A stretch of DNA of 64,000 bases from an uncultured Alphaproteobacteria bacterium (GTDB taxonomy: Bacteria > Pseudomonadota > Alphaproteobacteria > Rhodobacterales > Rhodobacteraceae), in contig CACESU010000001.1 in assembly GCA_902562285.1 (NCBI GenBank), positions 1 through 64,000 of the forward strand. The letters are read 5' to 3'. Below the pieces are notes generated by a model that ran no database searches, was not told the DNA's origin, and saw only the letters and a program-made list of their open reading frames with translations. Below, piece after piece: positions 1 through 11,129 of the stretch; position 1 is the stretch's first letter, and every line of letters begins with the position of its first letter. The position numbers and the translations under genes were made by a program.

Positions 1-50
1 TCTTCTAAAAAAATTTTTATTCATTAACATATTATAATTCCAAATCTAGA

Positions 51-428
51 TTAATTAATTAACTCTTGGGCTTCTAACTTATCTGATGAATGTTCTTCAT
101 TTTTAGATTTTGTACGCATCATTATTGATGGCTCATCTTCATGTTTTTTAACTTTTATCGTCAGTACTCGCATGATATCTTCATTCAATTTCATAAGTCT
201 TTCCATCTCTTGTGCTGCTGATGGAGGGCTGTCTGATTTAATAAGCGAGTAATGTCCCTTTCTATTTTTATTTATTTTGTAAGCTAATGTTCTTAATCCC
301 CAATATTCATGTCCTATTACTTTTCCACCATTATCTTTTAATACATCTGAGTACTGCTTTATTAAATCTTCAGTTTGTATGATAGATAAATCTTGTCTAG
401 CTATAAATACATGCTCGTAAAGAGCCAT
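51..428 (-). CDS. rpsF: 30S ribosomal protein S6
   Basis: MALYEHVFIARQDLS... and YWGLRTLAYKINKNRKGHY match S6; AGGAGA-type RBS upstream. Confidence 0.95.
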   Translation of the reverse strand: MALYEHVFIARQDLSIIQTEDLIKQYSDVLKDNGGKVIGHEYWGLRTLAYKINKNRKGHYSLIKSDSPPSAAQEMERLMKLNEDIMRVLTIKVKKHEDEPSIMMRTKSKNEEHSSDKLEAQELIN

Positions 429-664
429 AACACATCTCCTATGTCTGAACTTGAATCAAAGTACCGAATATTGACCTTATAAACAAGAAGTCAAAGAATG
501 CAAGAACAATGATAAAAAATATCTTCAATCTTTTAATTCCCATATGCTATTATCACAGAATCAAAAATTCTATATTTCAAATTTTTAAATTAACTTTTAA
601 ATATTGTTGCTTATATCAATAAGTTACTATATCGATAATTCCTAAATTAATAAGGATTTTAAAA

Positions 665-1594
665 TTGCTATCATTAGTTTTTCCTGGTCAAGGTTCTCAA
701 TATATTGGAATGGGAAAGGATTTCTCTAATAATTTTCCTGTTGCACATAAAGTCTATGAGGAGGTTGATGAAGAGTTAGGTTTTTCTTTATCAAAATTAA
801 TATTCGATGGCAGATTAGAGGATTTGACTTTAACACAAAATGCACAACCTGCAATAATGGCCACTTCAATTGCAATACTTAGAACTATGGAAAATGAGGG
901 TTTTGACATAAAAAATTCTTCATTTGTTGCGGGTCATTCTTTAGGTGAATATACAGCCTTGTGTGCTGTGGGAGCAATTAGTCTTGCAGATACTGCTAAT
1001 TTGCTGAAAATGAGGGGTCTATTTATGCAAGAATCTGTACCAGTGGGTGTTGGTGCAATGGCAGCAATTTTAGGTCTTGATTTAGATAAAGTAAACTTAT
1101 TACTCAAAAATTTAAATGCTGATGAAATATGTGAAATTGCTAATGATAATGAACCAAACCAAGTTGTATTGTCCGGTAATAGATTAACAATAGAAAAAGT
1201 ATGTGATGAGGCAAAATCTTTAGGTGCCAAAAGAGCCATTCTGTTACCTGTTTCTGCACCTTTTCACTGCTCTCTTATGGTTCCAGCACAGAAAAATATG
1301 ATTAATTTAATCTCTGAAGTAAGTTTGGAAAAGCCAACAGTTCCTTTAGTTTCAAATATAACCGCAATCCCAACTCAAAACCCAGAAGAAATAAGGGAAA
1401 ATTTGATTAAGCAAATCACTGGTCGTGTTAGGTGGAGAGAAAGCATAATATTTATGCATAAATTAGGAGTAAATAAGGCCTATGAAATTGGACCAGGTAG
1501 AGTTTTATGTAATTTAATTAAAAGAACAGTTAATGAAATTGAACAGATAAACTTTTCAAAAATTGAAGATATGGATAAATTAAGGAATAACTAA
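665..1594 (+). CDS. fabD: Malonyl-CoA:ACP transacylase
   Basis: FPGQGSQ and GHSLGEY motifs; TTG start with AAGGA upstream; first gene of fab cluster. Confidence 0.96.
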   Translation: MLSLVFPGQGSQYIGMGKDFSNNFPVAHKVYEEVDEELGFSLSKLIFDGRLEDLTLTQNAQPAIMATSIAILRTMENEGFDIKNSSFVAGHSLGEYTALCAVGAISLADTANLLKMRGLFMQESVPVGVGAMAAILGLDLDKVNLLLKNLNADEICEIANDNEPNQVVLSGNRLTIEKVCDEAKSLGAKRAILLPVSAPFHCSLMVPAQKNMINLISEVSLEKPTVPLVSNITAIPTQNPEEIRENLIKQITGRVRWRESIIFMHKLGVNKAYEIGPGRVLCNLIKRTVNEIEQINFSKIEDMDKLRNN

Positions 1595-2329
1595 ATGTTT
1601 GATCTTTCTGGGAAAAGAGTGCTTATTACAGGTGCATCAGGTGGTATCGGGAGAGAACTGTCTAATGCATTTATAGATGTTGGTGCAAAGATAATTCTAA
1701 GTGGAACTGACATTAAACGACTGAAATCTTTAAAAGATAATTTAAAACAGGATTGTGAAGTTTATAAATGTGATCTTTCAAATGTTGATGACATAGACGA
1801 TCTTTTAAATTACTTGGATAAAACTGGAGGTGTGGATATTTTAATAAATAACGCAGGTAAAACAGAAGATAATTTGTTAATAAGGATGAGTGATGAGCAA
1901 TGGGAAGATATTATGTTAATAAACCTTACTTCTGTTATGAGGTTATCAAGAGGTATTATCAGAGGAATGATAAAGAAGAGATGGGGTAGAATCATCAATA
2001 TTACTTCTATAGTTGCATTGACTGGAAATCCTGGTCAATCAAATTATGTTGCTTCAAAATCAGGACTTATTGGTTTTTCTAAATCTCTAGCTTATGAAGT
2101 TGCATCAAGAGGAATTACTGTAAATTGTATAGCTCCTGGATTTATAAAAACAAACATGACAGATAAATTAAATGAAAACCAAACAAATTCAATTCTTAAT
2201 AGAATACCGATGAATCGTATAGGTGTTCCTTTAGAAATTTGCTCATCGGCAGTTTATTTAGCTTCTTCATATTCTAATTACATTACTGGTCAGACAATTC
2301 ATGTTAATGGAGGTATGTTAATGAGTTAA
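1595..2329 (+). CDS. fabG: 3-oxoacyl-ACP reductase
   Basis: SDR TGASGGIG, NNAG, YxxxK (YVASK); between fabD and acpP. Confidence 0.95.
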   Translation: MFDLSGKRVLITGASGGIGRELSNAFIDVGAKIILSGTDIKRLKSLKDNLKQDCEVYKCDLSNVDDIDDLLNYLDKTGGVDILINNAGKTEDNLLIRMSDEQWEDIMLINLTSVMRLSRGIIRGMIKKRWGRIINITSIVALTGNPGQSNYVASKSGLIGFSKSLAYEVASRGITVNCIAPGFIKTNMTDKLNENQTNSILNRIPMNRIGVPLEICSSAVYLASSYSNYITGQTIHVNGGMLMS

Positions 2330-2369
2330 GGAGGAAATATTTATTTTTATAAAAAAAATTAAAAATATA

Positions 2370-2398
2370 TTGCTTATCATTTAACACAAGTGTATAGC
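2370..2398 (+). promoter_or_regulatory. Putative sigma70-type promoter for acpP
   Basis: TTGCTT (2370-2375), 17-nt spacer, TATAGC (2393-2398), about 80 nt upstream of acpP. Confidence 0.35.
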
Positions 2399-2480
2399 TC
2401 TCCCATTCGGTAAATCCTAATTTTTAACAAAGTATTTATTAATAGATATATTAAATATTTAAACAATTGAGGTTGGTAGT

Positions 2481-2717
2481 ATGAGTGATATAACAGATCG
2501 TGTAAAAAAAATTGTAGTAGAGCATTTGAATGTTGATGAAGCCAAAGTTACTGATGATGCTTCATTTATTGATGACTTAGGTGCAGATAGTTTAGATACT
2601 GTAGAGTTAGTAATGGCATTTGAAGAAGAATTTGATATTGAAATACCTGATGATGCTGCTGAAACAATCCAAACTTTTGGAGATGCTGTTAAATTTATTA
2701 ATGAAAAAATAGGTTAA
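2481..2717 (+). CDS. acpP: Acyl carrier protein
   Basis: 78 aa with phosphopantetheine site [12 protein letters not shown]. Confidence 0.98.
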   Translation: MSDITDRVKKIVVEHLNVDEAKVTDDASFIDDLGADSLDTVELVMAFEEEFDIEIPDDAAETIQTFGDAVKFINEKIG

Positions 2718-2797
2718 ATTTTCTTAATTATAATATAGCTAATCTTAATCATGCTTTATATTTAACAATTTTTATCTTAATACTTAAGGAATATAGT

Positions 2798-4054
2798 ATG
2801 AGACGTGTTGTTGTTACTGGTCTTGGCATTGTTAGTCCTTTGTCTAGTTCTATTGATGGTACATGGACTAAACTTTTGAATTGTTCATCTGGAGCTTCTA
2901 AAATTTCACGTTTTGATACAGAAGGTTATGTAACTGATTATGCCTGTGAAGTTAAATTTGGTGATGGTATTAATGACACATTTAATCCAGATGACTGGAT
3001 GGATCCTAAAGATCAAAGAAAAGTAGATTATTTTATAATTTATGGTGTTTCAGCTGCGGAACAAGCTATTAAAGATTCGGGTTGGATACCTTCCACAGCA
3101 AATGAGAAGAATAGAACTGGGGTTATTATTGGTTCGGGTATAGGAGGCCTCGGTTCGATTGCACAAACTGCTTTGCTCATTAACCAAAAAGGGCCTAGGA
3201 GAGTTTCACCTTTTTTTATACCGGGTGCTCTAATTAATTTAATTTCTGGACAAGTTTCAATAAGACATGGATTCAAAGGTCCAAACCATGCAGTTTCAAC
3301 AGCTTGTTCAACAGGAGCACATTCTATAGGTGATGCTGCCAGACTTATAATGAACGGTGATGCTGATGTAATGATTGCTGGTGGATCAGAAAGCCCTATT
3401 ACTCAAATAGGAATTGCAGGATTTAATGCGTGTAAAGCTTTATCTACAAAATTTTCTGATGACCCAGTATCTGCATCCAGACCTTATGACAAGGATCGAG
3501 ATGGGTTTGTCATGGGTGAAGGTGCTGGTGTATTAGTTTTAGAAGAGTATGAACACGCAGTAGCAAGGAATGCTAAAATTTATTGTGAGGTTGTAGGTTA
3601 TGGATTGTCTGGAGATGCCTATCATATAACTGCTCCTTCAGAAGATGGAGATGGAGGGTACAGATCTATGCTTGCTGCATTAAACTCTGCAGACTTAAAT
3701 TATAGAAACATCGACTACATAAATGCTCACGGTACATCTACTATGGCAGATACAATTGAACTAGGTGCAGTAGAGAAATTACTTGGAGATTATGCTCCCA
3801 ATGTTACAATGTCATCTACAAAATCGTCAATTGGTCATTTGTTAGGTGCTGCAGGTGCTGTTGAAGCAATATTTTGCATTTTATCAATTAGAGATCAAAT
3901 AGCACCACCCACAATTAATTTAAATAATATTGATAAAGAAACTAAGATAGATCTTGCCCCAAACAAAGCTGTGAGCAGAAATATTAATTATGCTCTATCA
4001 AACTCCTTTGGTTTTGGTGGTACTAATGCATCTTTAATTTTTAAAAAAATCTAA
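2798..4054 (+). CDS. fabF: 3-oxoacyl-ACP synthase II
   Basis: Active-site STACSTGAHSIG, NAHGTST and TKSSIGHLLGAAG motifs. Confidence 0.97.
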   Translation: MRRVVVTGLGIVSPLSSSIDGTWTKLLNCSSGASKISRFDTEGYVTDYACEVKFGDGINDTFNPDDWMDPKDQRKVDYFIIYGVSAAEQAIKDSGWIPSTANEKNRTGVIIGSGIGGLGSIAQTALLINQKGPRRVSPFFIPGALINLISGQVSIRHGFKGPNHAVSTACSTGAHSIGDAARLIMNGDADVMIAGGSESPITQIGIAGFNACKALSTKFSDDPVSASRPYDKDRDGFVMGEGAGVLVLEEYEHAVARNAKIYCEVVGYGLSGDAYHITAPSEDGDGGYRSMLAALNSADLNYRNIDYINAHGTSTMADTIELGAVEKLLGDYAPNVTMSSTKSSIGHLLGAAGAVEAIFCILSIRDQIAPPTINLNNIDKETKIDLAPNKAVSRNINYALSNSFGFGGTNASLIFKKI

Positions 4055-4110
4055 TTCAATATGAGAACAATTTTATCCAATTTTTTTGCATTCACTATTT
4101 TTTTTTAACT

Positions 4111-5043
4111 TTGCCGTTAATTTTGGCCTTATTACTAAATTATAGTCCAAATCCAAAGTCTAAAAGCTCCAAATTTTATTCAATAAATATTGATAAAGGC
4201 GATACGTTAAGAGTTGTTTCAAATAAATTATATGACAGTGGATTGATAAAAAATAAGTTAATATTTGAATTATTTACTAGAATTTACAATTTTGAAAAAT
4301 CCATAAAATTTGGAGAATATTATATATCAAACTCACTATCAATTAAAGAAATACTCAGTAAACTTTATTCAGGAAAAGTAGTGCAAAATCGGATAACAAT
4401 TCCTGAAGGTATGACAAACGCCGTCTTCTTTAAAAATTTATTAAGTAATGAATTACTGTCAGGTACCTTAAAATTTACAGATCTACCAAAAGAAGGCTAT
4501 TTAGCTCCTGACACTTTTTTTTATGAGAAAGGAGAAAAAAGAATAGATTTAGTTAATAGAATTCAAAAAGTACAATTAAAAAGAATAAGTAAAATTTGGA
4601 ATAATAAAAATAATAATTTCTTAAGTTCTTCACATGAATTAGTTGTTCTTGCATCTATAATTGAGAAAGAGTCGGGAAATCTTAACGAATTAGATTTAAT
4701 TTCATCAGTTTTGCATAACCGTTTAAGAAAAAAAATGAGATTACAGGTAGATCCCACAGTGATTTACGGTATTACCAAGGGAGTTGGAAATTTAAATCGT
4801 ACCCTTAACAAATCAGACTTAAAAATAGAGTCTATTTATAATACTTATATTATTAATGGATTGCCACCAAACCCAATATGTAATCCAGGTGAGGCTGCAT
4901 TGAATGCGGCTGCAAATCCAGCAAATTCTAAATATTATTATTATGTTGCAAATGGTAGAGGTGGACATTTTTTTTCGATGAATCTTGAAGAACATAATAA
5001 AAATGTTAAACTATATAGGTCACAAAAAGGTAATTCTAATTAG
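4111..5043 (+). CDS. mltG: Endolytic murein transglycosylase MltG/YceG; N-terminus probably begins at ATG 4061, out of frame by 1 nt at a T9 run
   Basis: YceG-type body (IPEGMT, ASIIEKESG, GLPPNPICNPGEAALNAAANP, YYYYVANGRGGHFFS); follows fabF as usual. Confidence 0.9.
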   Translation: MPLILALLLNYSPNPKSKSSKFYSINIDKGDTLRVVSNKLYDSGLIKNKLIFELFTRIYNFEKSIKFGEYYISNSLSIKEILSKLYSGKVVQNRITIPEGMTNAVFFKNLLSNELLSGTLKFTDLPKEGYLAPDTFFYEKGEKRIDLVNRIQKVQLKRISKIWNNKNNNFLSSSHELVVLASIIEKESGNLNELDLISSVLHNRLRKKMRLQVDPTVIYGITKGVGNLNRTLNKSDLKIESIYNTYIINGLPPNPICNPGEAALNAAANPANSKYYYYVANGRGGHFFSMNLEEHNKNVKLYRSQKGNSN

Positions 5044-5089
5044 TTATATTGTAAATGTTTCAACCTATAATTAACTATGGTAAAAATTT

Positions 5090-5905
5090 ATGGAACAAAA
5101 TTTAAATTCATTTAAAAAAACTCATAAAATTTGGAGTAAAATTGTTGAAGAGACTCAGACGATAAAAAAAAAAGAGCCATTACTAAACTCTTTCTTAAAT
5201 AAGAAAATAAATGAACATAATTCATTTCATGATTGTTTGTCTCATTTGATTGCAGATAATTTAAATAGTAACTTTCTAAGTTATAATGAATTAAGAAAGA
5301 TTACTGATTTCGCACTAGATAATGAAAATGAAATAGTAGTTTCATGTATTGAGGATGTATTAGCAAATTTTGATAGAGATCCTGCCTGCACTCATTTCGT
5401 AAATCCATTCTTATATTATAAGGGCTTTCAAGCTTTACAATGTTATAGAATAGCACACTTTTATTCAAGAAAAGGGCAGGTTGATTTAGCATTTTTTATA
5501 CAAATGCTGGTTTCGAATAAATTTTCTGTAGATATACACCCATCGGCATCAATTGGAAAAGGTATTTTAATGGATCATGCACATGGCATAGTTATTGGAG
5601 AAACTGCTAAAGTAGGAAATAATGTTAGTCTCCTACATTCTGTTACCTTAGGAGGAACTGGGAAAGAAGAGGGAGATAGGCATCCGAAAATTGGGAATGG
5701 AGTTTTATTAGGTGCAGGTGCGAAAGTTTTGGGTAATATAACTATAGGAAATTGTGCAAAGATTGCTTCAGGGTCGGTAGTTTTAATTGATGTACCAGAT
5801 AGGAAAACTGTAGCTGGAATACCTGCTAAAATAGTTGGGGATGTTCCAAATGAGATTTTACCATCAAAATCAATGGATCATAAGTTAAACAATAATGGTA
5901 ATTAA
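5090..5905 (+). CDS. cysE: Serine O-acetyltransferase
   Basis: [11 protein letters not shown], left-handed beta-helix hexapeptides, [32 protein letters not shown]. Confidence 0.95.
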   Translation: MEQNLNSFKKTHKIWSKIVEETQTIKKKEPLLNSFLNKKINEHNSFHDCLSHLIADNLNSNFLSYNELRKITDFALDNENEIVVSCIEDVLANFDRDPACTHFVNPFLYYKGFQALQCYRIAHFYSRKGQVDLAFFIQMLVSNKFSVDIHPSASIGKGILMDHAHGIVIGETAKVGNNVSLLHSVTLGGTGKEEGDRHPKIGNGVLLGAGAKVLGNITIGNCAKIASGSVVLIDVPDRKTVAGIPAKIVGDVPNEILPSKSMDHKLNNNGN

Positions 5906-7164
5906 GCTAGTAGATTAATTGGTTCTTCTATAAAAGAAGCTATATCACTTAAAAATTTAGCTCCAATTGCTCCATCAATAACTCTATGATCTACTGACAA
6001 AGTTAGGTGGATTATAGTTTTTTTTATGATATTTTCTTTTTCATCAAAAACGAAAACATCTTCTGTTTTCCCAACAGCAAGTATTGATCCATGTGGTGGA
6101 TTTATTATTGCATCAAAACTATCAATCCCCATCATTCCTAAATTAGAAATTGTAATTGTCCCACCAGTTAATTCATCAGCTTTTAATCTTTTATTTTTTG
6201 ACCTTTCAATTAATGATTTGGTTTCTTTACTAATGTCAGAAAGAAGTTTATTTTTAATATTTTTTATAACAGGGGTTACAAGACCATCTTCAATTGCAAC
6301 CGCTAGGGCTACATCTGTTGAATTCGATTTAATTATTCTATCTCCTCCCCAAGTTACATTACATTTTGGATTAATATATAGAGCATGAGCAATAGCTTTT
6401 ATTATAATATCATTTATAGAGATTTTAATATTTCTGGACTCTAATTTTTCATTTAAAAATTTTCTTGCTGATAATAATTTGTCTACATAAACTTTTTTCC
6501 TAAGATAAAAATGAGGTATTTCTCTTTTTGATTTACTAAGGCGCTCTGCAATAGTTTTCCTCATAGGATTAAGCAAAATATATTCATTATCTTCTTTAAC
6601 TAAAGATTTTTGCTCTACAGATTGTTCAGTAGATTTTCTTAAAACTATAAATTTTTCTATGTCATCTTTAACTATTCGACCGGCTGGTCCTGTTCCTTCC
6701 AAGTCTTGAAAATTTATATTATTTTGAAAAGCAATTCTTTTTGCAAGTGGAGAAATCTTCACTCGATGTTTTTTTAACCTTTCATCTTTTTTATACCGCG
6801 AATTCTCTTCTGATATTTTTTCTTTATTATCTTGCAAATTATAATTACTTTTTAGCTCTTTTTCTGAAAAATTTTTATTCTCTTTTACAAACTCTTTTGA
6901 ATTATTTTCTATAGGTGAGTTATTAGTTGTCTCTAACAATGCTATAGGTTCATTTACTTTAATATTTTCTTCACCCCCTTTTTTAAGAATTTTTTTTAGT
7001 ATACCGTCTTCTGAACTTTCAAATTCCATTATTGCTTTATCGGTTTCAATTTCTGCAAGTAAATCTCCAGCTTTTATAGTGTCTCCTTCTTTGACTAACC
7101 ACTTAGCTAATTTACCTTCCGACATTGTAGGTGACAGGGCAGGCATTAAAATTTGTGTTGACAT
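5902..7164 (-). CDS. pdhC: Pyruvate dehydrogenase E2, dihydrolipoamide acetyltransferase
   Basis: Lipoyl site [14 protein letters not shown]3-binding region, catalytic [11 protein letters not shown]. Confidence 0.95.
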   Translation of the reverse strand: MSTQILMPALSPTMSEGKLAKWLVKEGDTIKAGDLLAEIETDKAIMEFESSEDGILKKILKKGGEENIKVNEPIALLETTNNSPIENNSKEFVKENKNFSEKELKSNYNLQDNKEKISEENSRYKKDERLKKHRVKISPLAKRIAFQNNINFQDLEGTGPAGRIVKDDIEKFIVLRKSTEQSVEQKSLVKEDNEYILLNPMRKTIAERLSKSKREIPHFYLRKKVYVDKLLSARKFLNEKLESRNIKISINDIIIKAIAHALYINPKCNVTWGGDRIIKSNSTDVALAVAIEDGLVTPVIKNIKNKLLSDISKETKSLIERSKNKRLKADELTGGTITISNLGMMGIDSFDAIINPPHGSILAVGKTEDVFVFDEKENIIKKTIIHLTLSVDHRVIDGAIGAKFLSDIASFIEEPINLLA

Positions 7165-7171
7165 ATCTTTT

Positions 7172-8521
7172 TCAATCTCGATTGGTAACTTTTTTTATAG
7201 TATCAAAAATTTCTTTAGGATTCAAAAGAGTAGCTTCCTCAAGGTTTTTTGCATAAGGCATTGGAACATCCTTTCCAGAACAATTCAAAACAGGTGAATC
7301 CAAATAATCAAAGACATTTTCCATAATTGAAGCTGATAAATGATTTCCTATTGAACAAATTGGGAAGCATTCTTCAGCAGTTATACAGCGATTTGTTTTT
7401 CTTATCGACTCAAAAACAGTCTCATAATCGATTGGTCTTATTGTTCTGAGATCTATAAGTTCAACGCTAATATCAACATCTTTAGCTAGTTCAACAGCAA
7501 TAAGCGAATGTTTTATTCCTATTCCATAACTTATTAAAGTCACATCCGAACCTTCAATTAAAACGTTTGCTTTTCCAATTGGGATTAATTGGTCACTAAT
7601 CTTTGAAGAAGCGGATTTATCATTATATAATATTTCATTTTCTAGAAATATTACAGGATTAGGGTCTCTTATTGCAGATTTTAAAAGACCTTTAGCATCA
7701 TCTGCTGAAAATGGTTGAATAACTTTTAAACCAGGTACTGATGCAAACCATGGTGCAAAATCTTGTGAATGTTGTGCTGCAACTTGAGATGCAGCTCCAT
7801 TAGGCCCTCTAAGAACAATTGGACAGTTCATTTGTCCACCAGACATATAAAGTGTTTTGGCACATGTATTAATTATCTGATCCATTGCTTGTAAAGAAAA
7901 ATTAAAAGTCATAAACTCGACTACTGGTTTTAACCCTCCGAATGCAGCTCCTGCTGCTAAACCGGTAAAACCATGTTCAGTTATTGGTGTATCAATTACA
8001 CGCTCACTACCGAACTCATCTAACAGACCTTGTGAAACTTTATATGCTCCCTCATATTCAGCAACTTCTTCTCCCATCAAAAAAACATTTTGGTCTGCTC
8101 GCATCTCTTCAGCCAAAGCATCTCTAATAGCTTCTCGAACAGTAAAAATTTTTATACTATTTGTTATTTCTTTTGTATTATCAGAATTACTAGCTTTTAA
8201 TTCTAGTGGATTAGCTTTTGAAGTTGAAGGTTCATTGGTTTTTTTTATTATCAAATTTTTTTCTTTTGTGGCACTTGCTTCATCCCTAAACAAAGCAATT
8301 GGAGTATTTACTTTAATTTGATTTGTTCCTTCTTTTACAAGTAATTCACCAACTATGCCATCACTCGTAGCTTCAAATTCCATTATCGCCTTATCAGTTT
8401 CTATTTCCGCGATTAAATCACCTGCACGAATCTCATCTCCAGGTTTAACTAACCATTTAGCAATACCACCTTCTTCCATGGTGGGTGATAAAGCTGGCAT
8501 AAGTATTTCAATATTATTCAT
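7172..8521 (-). CDS. pdhB: Pyruvate dehydrogenase E1 beta with N-terminal lipoyl domain
   Basis: Lipoyl [11 protein letters not shown] followed by transketolase-type E1beta domain ([33 protein letters not shown]). Confidence 0.96.
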   Translation of the reverse strand: MNNIEILMPALSPTMEEGGIAKWLVKPGDEIRAGDLIAEIETDKAIMEFEATSDGIVGELLVKEGTNQIKVNTPIALFRDEASATKEKNLIIKKTNEPSTSKANPLELKASNSDNTKEITNSIKIFTVREAIRDALAEEMRADQNVFLMGEEVAEYEGAYKVSQGLLDEFGSERVIDTPITEHGFTGLAAGAAFGGLKPVVEFMTFNFSLQAMDQIINTCAKTLYMSGGQMNCPIVLRGPNGAASQVAAQHSQDFAPWFASVPGLKVIQPFSADDAKGLLKSAIRDPNPVIFLENEILYNDKSASSKISDQLIPIGKANVLIEGSDVTLISYGIGIKHSLIAVELAKDVDISVELIDLRTIRPIDYETVFESIRKTNRCITAEECFPICSIGNHLSASIMENVFDYLDSPVLNCSGKDVPMPYAKNLEEATLLNPKEIFDTIKKVTNRD

Positions 8522-8541
8522 TTATAAAAAATCTCATAACA

Positions 8542-9513
8542 CTAATGCTCCAAATATATATCATTAAATAAATCAGACAATTCAGGCACTTCACTTTCAA
8601 TTGCAAAGTCAGCAGCTTCAGAAATAGTTGTTTTTATTTTTTGATCAATTTTTTTAAATTCATCTTCTTTAATTCCTTTTTTTAAGAGATATTTCTGAAA
8701 ATTTTCTATTGGGTCTTTTTTATTTTTAATACTTTGAACTTCTTCTCTTGTTCTGTACTTTGCCGGATCAGACATAGAATGCCCTTTGTATCTATAGGTA
8801 TTCATTTCTAGTATATATGGACCATTTCCATTCCTACAGTCTTTAGCTGCTGCCTCGGTGGCTTTACTCACTTTTAAAACGTCCATTCCATCTACCAATT
8901 TTCCAGGAATGTTAAAGGCCTGACCTCTTGAAAAAAGTTTTTGTGTCGATGAAGCTCTATCTATTGAAGTACCCATTGCATACTGATTATTCTCAATTAT
9001 AAAAACTACAGGTAATTTCCAAAGAGAAGCCATATTAAAAGTTTCATAAATCTGCCCTTGATTAGCTGCACCATCCCCAAAATAAGTAAAGCATACAGAT
9101 TTATTTTTTTTATATTTATTTGCAAAAGCTAAACCAGCGCCAATTGGAACTTGTGCACCAACTATACCGTGACCACCATAGAAATCTTTAGATTTACTGA
9201 ACATATGCATAGATCCACCCTTTCCCTTAGAATATCCAGTTTTTTTCCCAGTCAATTCTGACATAACACCTTTTGGATCCATTCCACAGGATAACATATG
9301 ACCATGATCCCTATATGATGTTATTACTTGGTCACCTTTTTTTTTAACTGAATCTACACCTACAACTACAGCTTCTTGTCCAATATACAAATGACAAAAT
9401 CCCCCAATCTTACCCATTCCATATAGTTGTCCAGCTTTTTCTTCAAATCTACGAATCAATAACATTTTTTCGTAAATTTCTAAGTATGTATTTATTGGTT
9501 CTTTTATACCCAT
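8542..9513 (-). CDS. pdhA: Pyruvate dehydrogenase E1 alpha
   Basis: RRFEEKAGQLYGMGKIGGFCHLYIGQEA and TPP motif GDGAANQGQIYETFNMA. Confidence 0.97.
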   Translation of the reverse strand: MGIKEPINTYLEIYEKMLLIRRFEEKAGQLYGMGKIGGFCHLYIGQEAVVVGVDSVKKKGDQVITSYRDHGHMLSCGMDPKGVMSELTGKKTGYSKGKGGSMHMFSKSKDFYGGHGIVGAQVPIGAGLAFANKYKKNKSVCFTYFGDGAANQGQIYETFNMASLWKLPVVFIIENNQYAMGTSIDRASSTQKLFSRGQAFNIPGKLVDGMDVLKVSKATEAAAKDCRNGNGPYILEMNTYRYKGHSMSDPAKYRTREEVQSIKNKKDPIENFQKYLLKKGIKEDEFKKIDQKIKTTISEAADFAIESEVPELSDLFNDIYLEH

Positions 9514-9517
9514 ATTT

Positions 9518-9535
9518 TAGTTTAACATTAAACTA
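9518..9535. promoter_or_regulatory. Perfect 18-bp palindrome directly upstream of pdhA (possible operator or RBS-occluding hairpin)
   Basis: TAGTTTAA-CA-TTAAACTA, 4 bp from the pdhA start codon. Confidence 0.4.
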
Positions 9536-9554
9536 TATATTACACAATACAAAT

Positions 9555-9857
9555 TTATTTCTCAATTATAATAATTTCATCATTCCTAATCAGTCCTAAA
9601 ACAATTCTAGATTGCTGATCTAATAAATCTAAATCTAAATTATTACTAAGTTTGGAAGTTTTCATTTCCAAGTCATACATTACTTTTTCATATGATTTTA
9701 AATTTTTATTTAATTCAATGATTTGAAATTCGAGATCTATATACCTTTTTAGACCATTATTTCCAAAAATTGCTACATAAGTGAAATATAAAAGAAAAAA
9801 CATTAAACTCATCAATATAGAGAAATTAATTAAAAATTTATTTAGATTTTTAAACAT
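9555..9857 (-). CDS. ftsB: Septum formation initiator (FtsB/DivIC family)
   Basis: About 100 aa with N-terminal TM segment and coiled coil; located before pdhA as in alphaproteobacteria. Confidence 0.75.
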   Translation of the reverse strand: MFKNLNKFLINFSILMSLMFFLLYFTYVAIFGNNGLKRYIDLEFQIIELNKNLKSYEKVMYDLEMKTSKLSNNLDLDLLDQQSRIVLGLIRNDEIIIIEK

Positions 9858-9933
9858 ATAAAAAAATTAATTAAACTTAATCAATGCTTTAACAGCTTTT
9901 AAATTAAAGGTACTTCTTAAGAAACTAAATATA

Positions 9934-11121
9934 CTATAATAGACATTCAACACCAGGTAATTTTTTTCCCTCCATCCATTCTAAAAATGCACCACCAGCT
10001 AAAGAAACATATGTAAAATCTTTTTCGGCTCCAGACTTTTTTAATGCTGATACAGTATCTCCACCACCTGCAACTGATATTAATTTACCATTCTTAGTGA
10101 GTTTTGATGCATACACAGAAGTTTGGATAGTTCCTTTATCGAATGGTTCTAGTTCAAAAGCACCCATTGGCCCATTCCAAATTATAGTTTTTGACATTGA
10201 GAAAATTTCATTTATTTTATCACAAGTAGAAGGTCCAATATCTAATATCATATCTTTATTATTTATGTCTAAAACACTTTTAACATTATAATTAGTATTT
10301 GCAACAAATTCTGAAGCTACTACTACGTCATGTGGTAGTATGATTTCACAATTGTTATCATTACATGCTGAAATAATTCGTAAAGATGTTTCCTTTAAAT
10401 TTTCTTCACAAAGAGAATTTCCAATTTGTAGCCCTTTAGCAAATAAGAAAGTATTAGCCATTCCACCACCAATAACTAAAAAATCTACTTTTTTTATTAA
10501 ATTAAGAAGTAAATCTAATTTTGTTGAAATTTTTGCTCCACCGATAACTGCTGTTAATGGTTTCTGTGGATTTTTTAAAACATTTGCTAATGTATCAATT
10601 TCTTTTTTCATTAGTTGACCAGCGCAATTGGGTAGTAATTTAGAAACACCTACAGTAGAAGCATGAGCTCTATGAGAAGCTGAAAATGCATCATTACAGA
10701 AAATATCACCTAATTTAGAAAGTTCTTTTGAAAAACTTTCTTCATTATTTTCCTCTTCAGCAAAAAACCGTGTGTTTTCAAGCAACAGTACTTCACTACT
10801 TTCCAAATTAACAATTTTTTTTATTACATTTTCTCCAATTAATTCAGAAGAAAATTTCACAGGGCAATTCAATAGCTTCTCCAGATCAGGAATAACTTGT
10901 TTAAGGCTTAGTTCCTCTTTGTATAATCCATTCGGTCTTCCGAAATGAGAAATTAAAATAGTTTTTCCACCTAATGCTTGAATAGTTTCAATTGTTGGAA
11001 TAACACTAATAAGTCTTGAAGTATCAGATATTTTTCCATTTTCAATTGGGACATTTAAATCTACCCTTACTAATATTTTTTTATTAGCTATATTGTAATC
11101 GTTTAGTGTTTTAATGACCAT
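9934..11121 (-). CDS. pgk: Phosphoglycerate kinase
   Basis: VRVDLNVPIENGKI, LISHFGRPNG, GGAKISTKLDLL, GGGDTVSAL. Confidence 0.98.
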   Translation of the reverse strand: MVIKTLNDYNIANKKILVRVDLNVPIENGKISDTSRLISVIPTIETIQALGGKTILISHFGRPNGLYKEELSLKQVIPDLEKLLNCPVKFSSELIGENVIKKIVNLESSEVLLLENTRFFAEEENNEESFSKELSKLGDIFCNDAFSASHRAHASTVGVSKLLPNCAGQLMKKEIDTLANVLKNPQKPLTAVIGGAKISTKLDLLLNLIKKVDFLVIGGGMANTFLFAKGLQIGNSLCEENLKETSLRIISACNDNNCEIILPHDVVVASEFVANTNYNVKSVLDINNKDMILDIGPSTCDKINEIFSMSKTIIWNGPMGAFELEPFDKGTIQTSVYASKLTKNGKLISVAGGGDTVSALKKSGAEKDFTYVSLAGGAFLEWMEGKKLPGVECLL

Positions 11122-11129
11122 TTAACTAA

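Noticed and set aside
934-1239. 101-aa minus-strand ORF
   Set aside because: Antisense within fabD, which has complete family motifs; typical shadow ORF.
6026-6388. 120-aa plus-strand ORF
   Set aside because: Antisense to pdhC catalytic domain; no RBS or family resemblance.
7000-8515. Near-identical repeated segment (lipoyl domains of pdhB and pdhC)
   Set aside because: Explained by the known lipoyl domain on E1beta in alphaproteobacteria; not a novel repeat.
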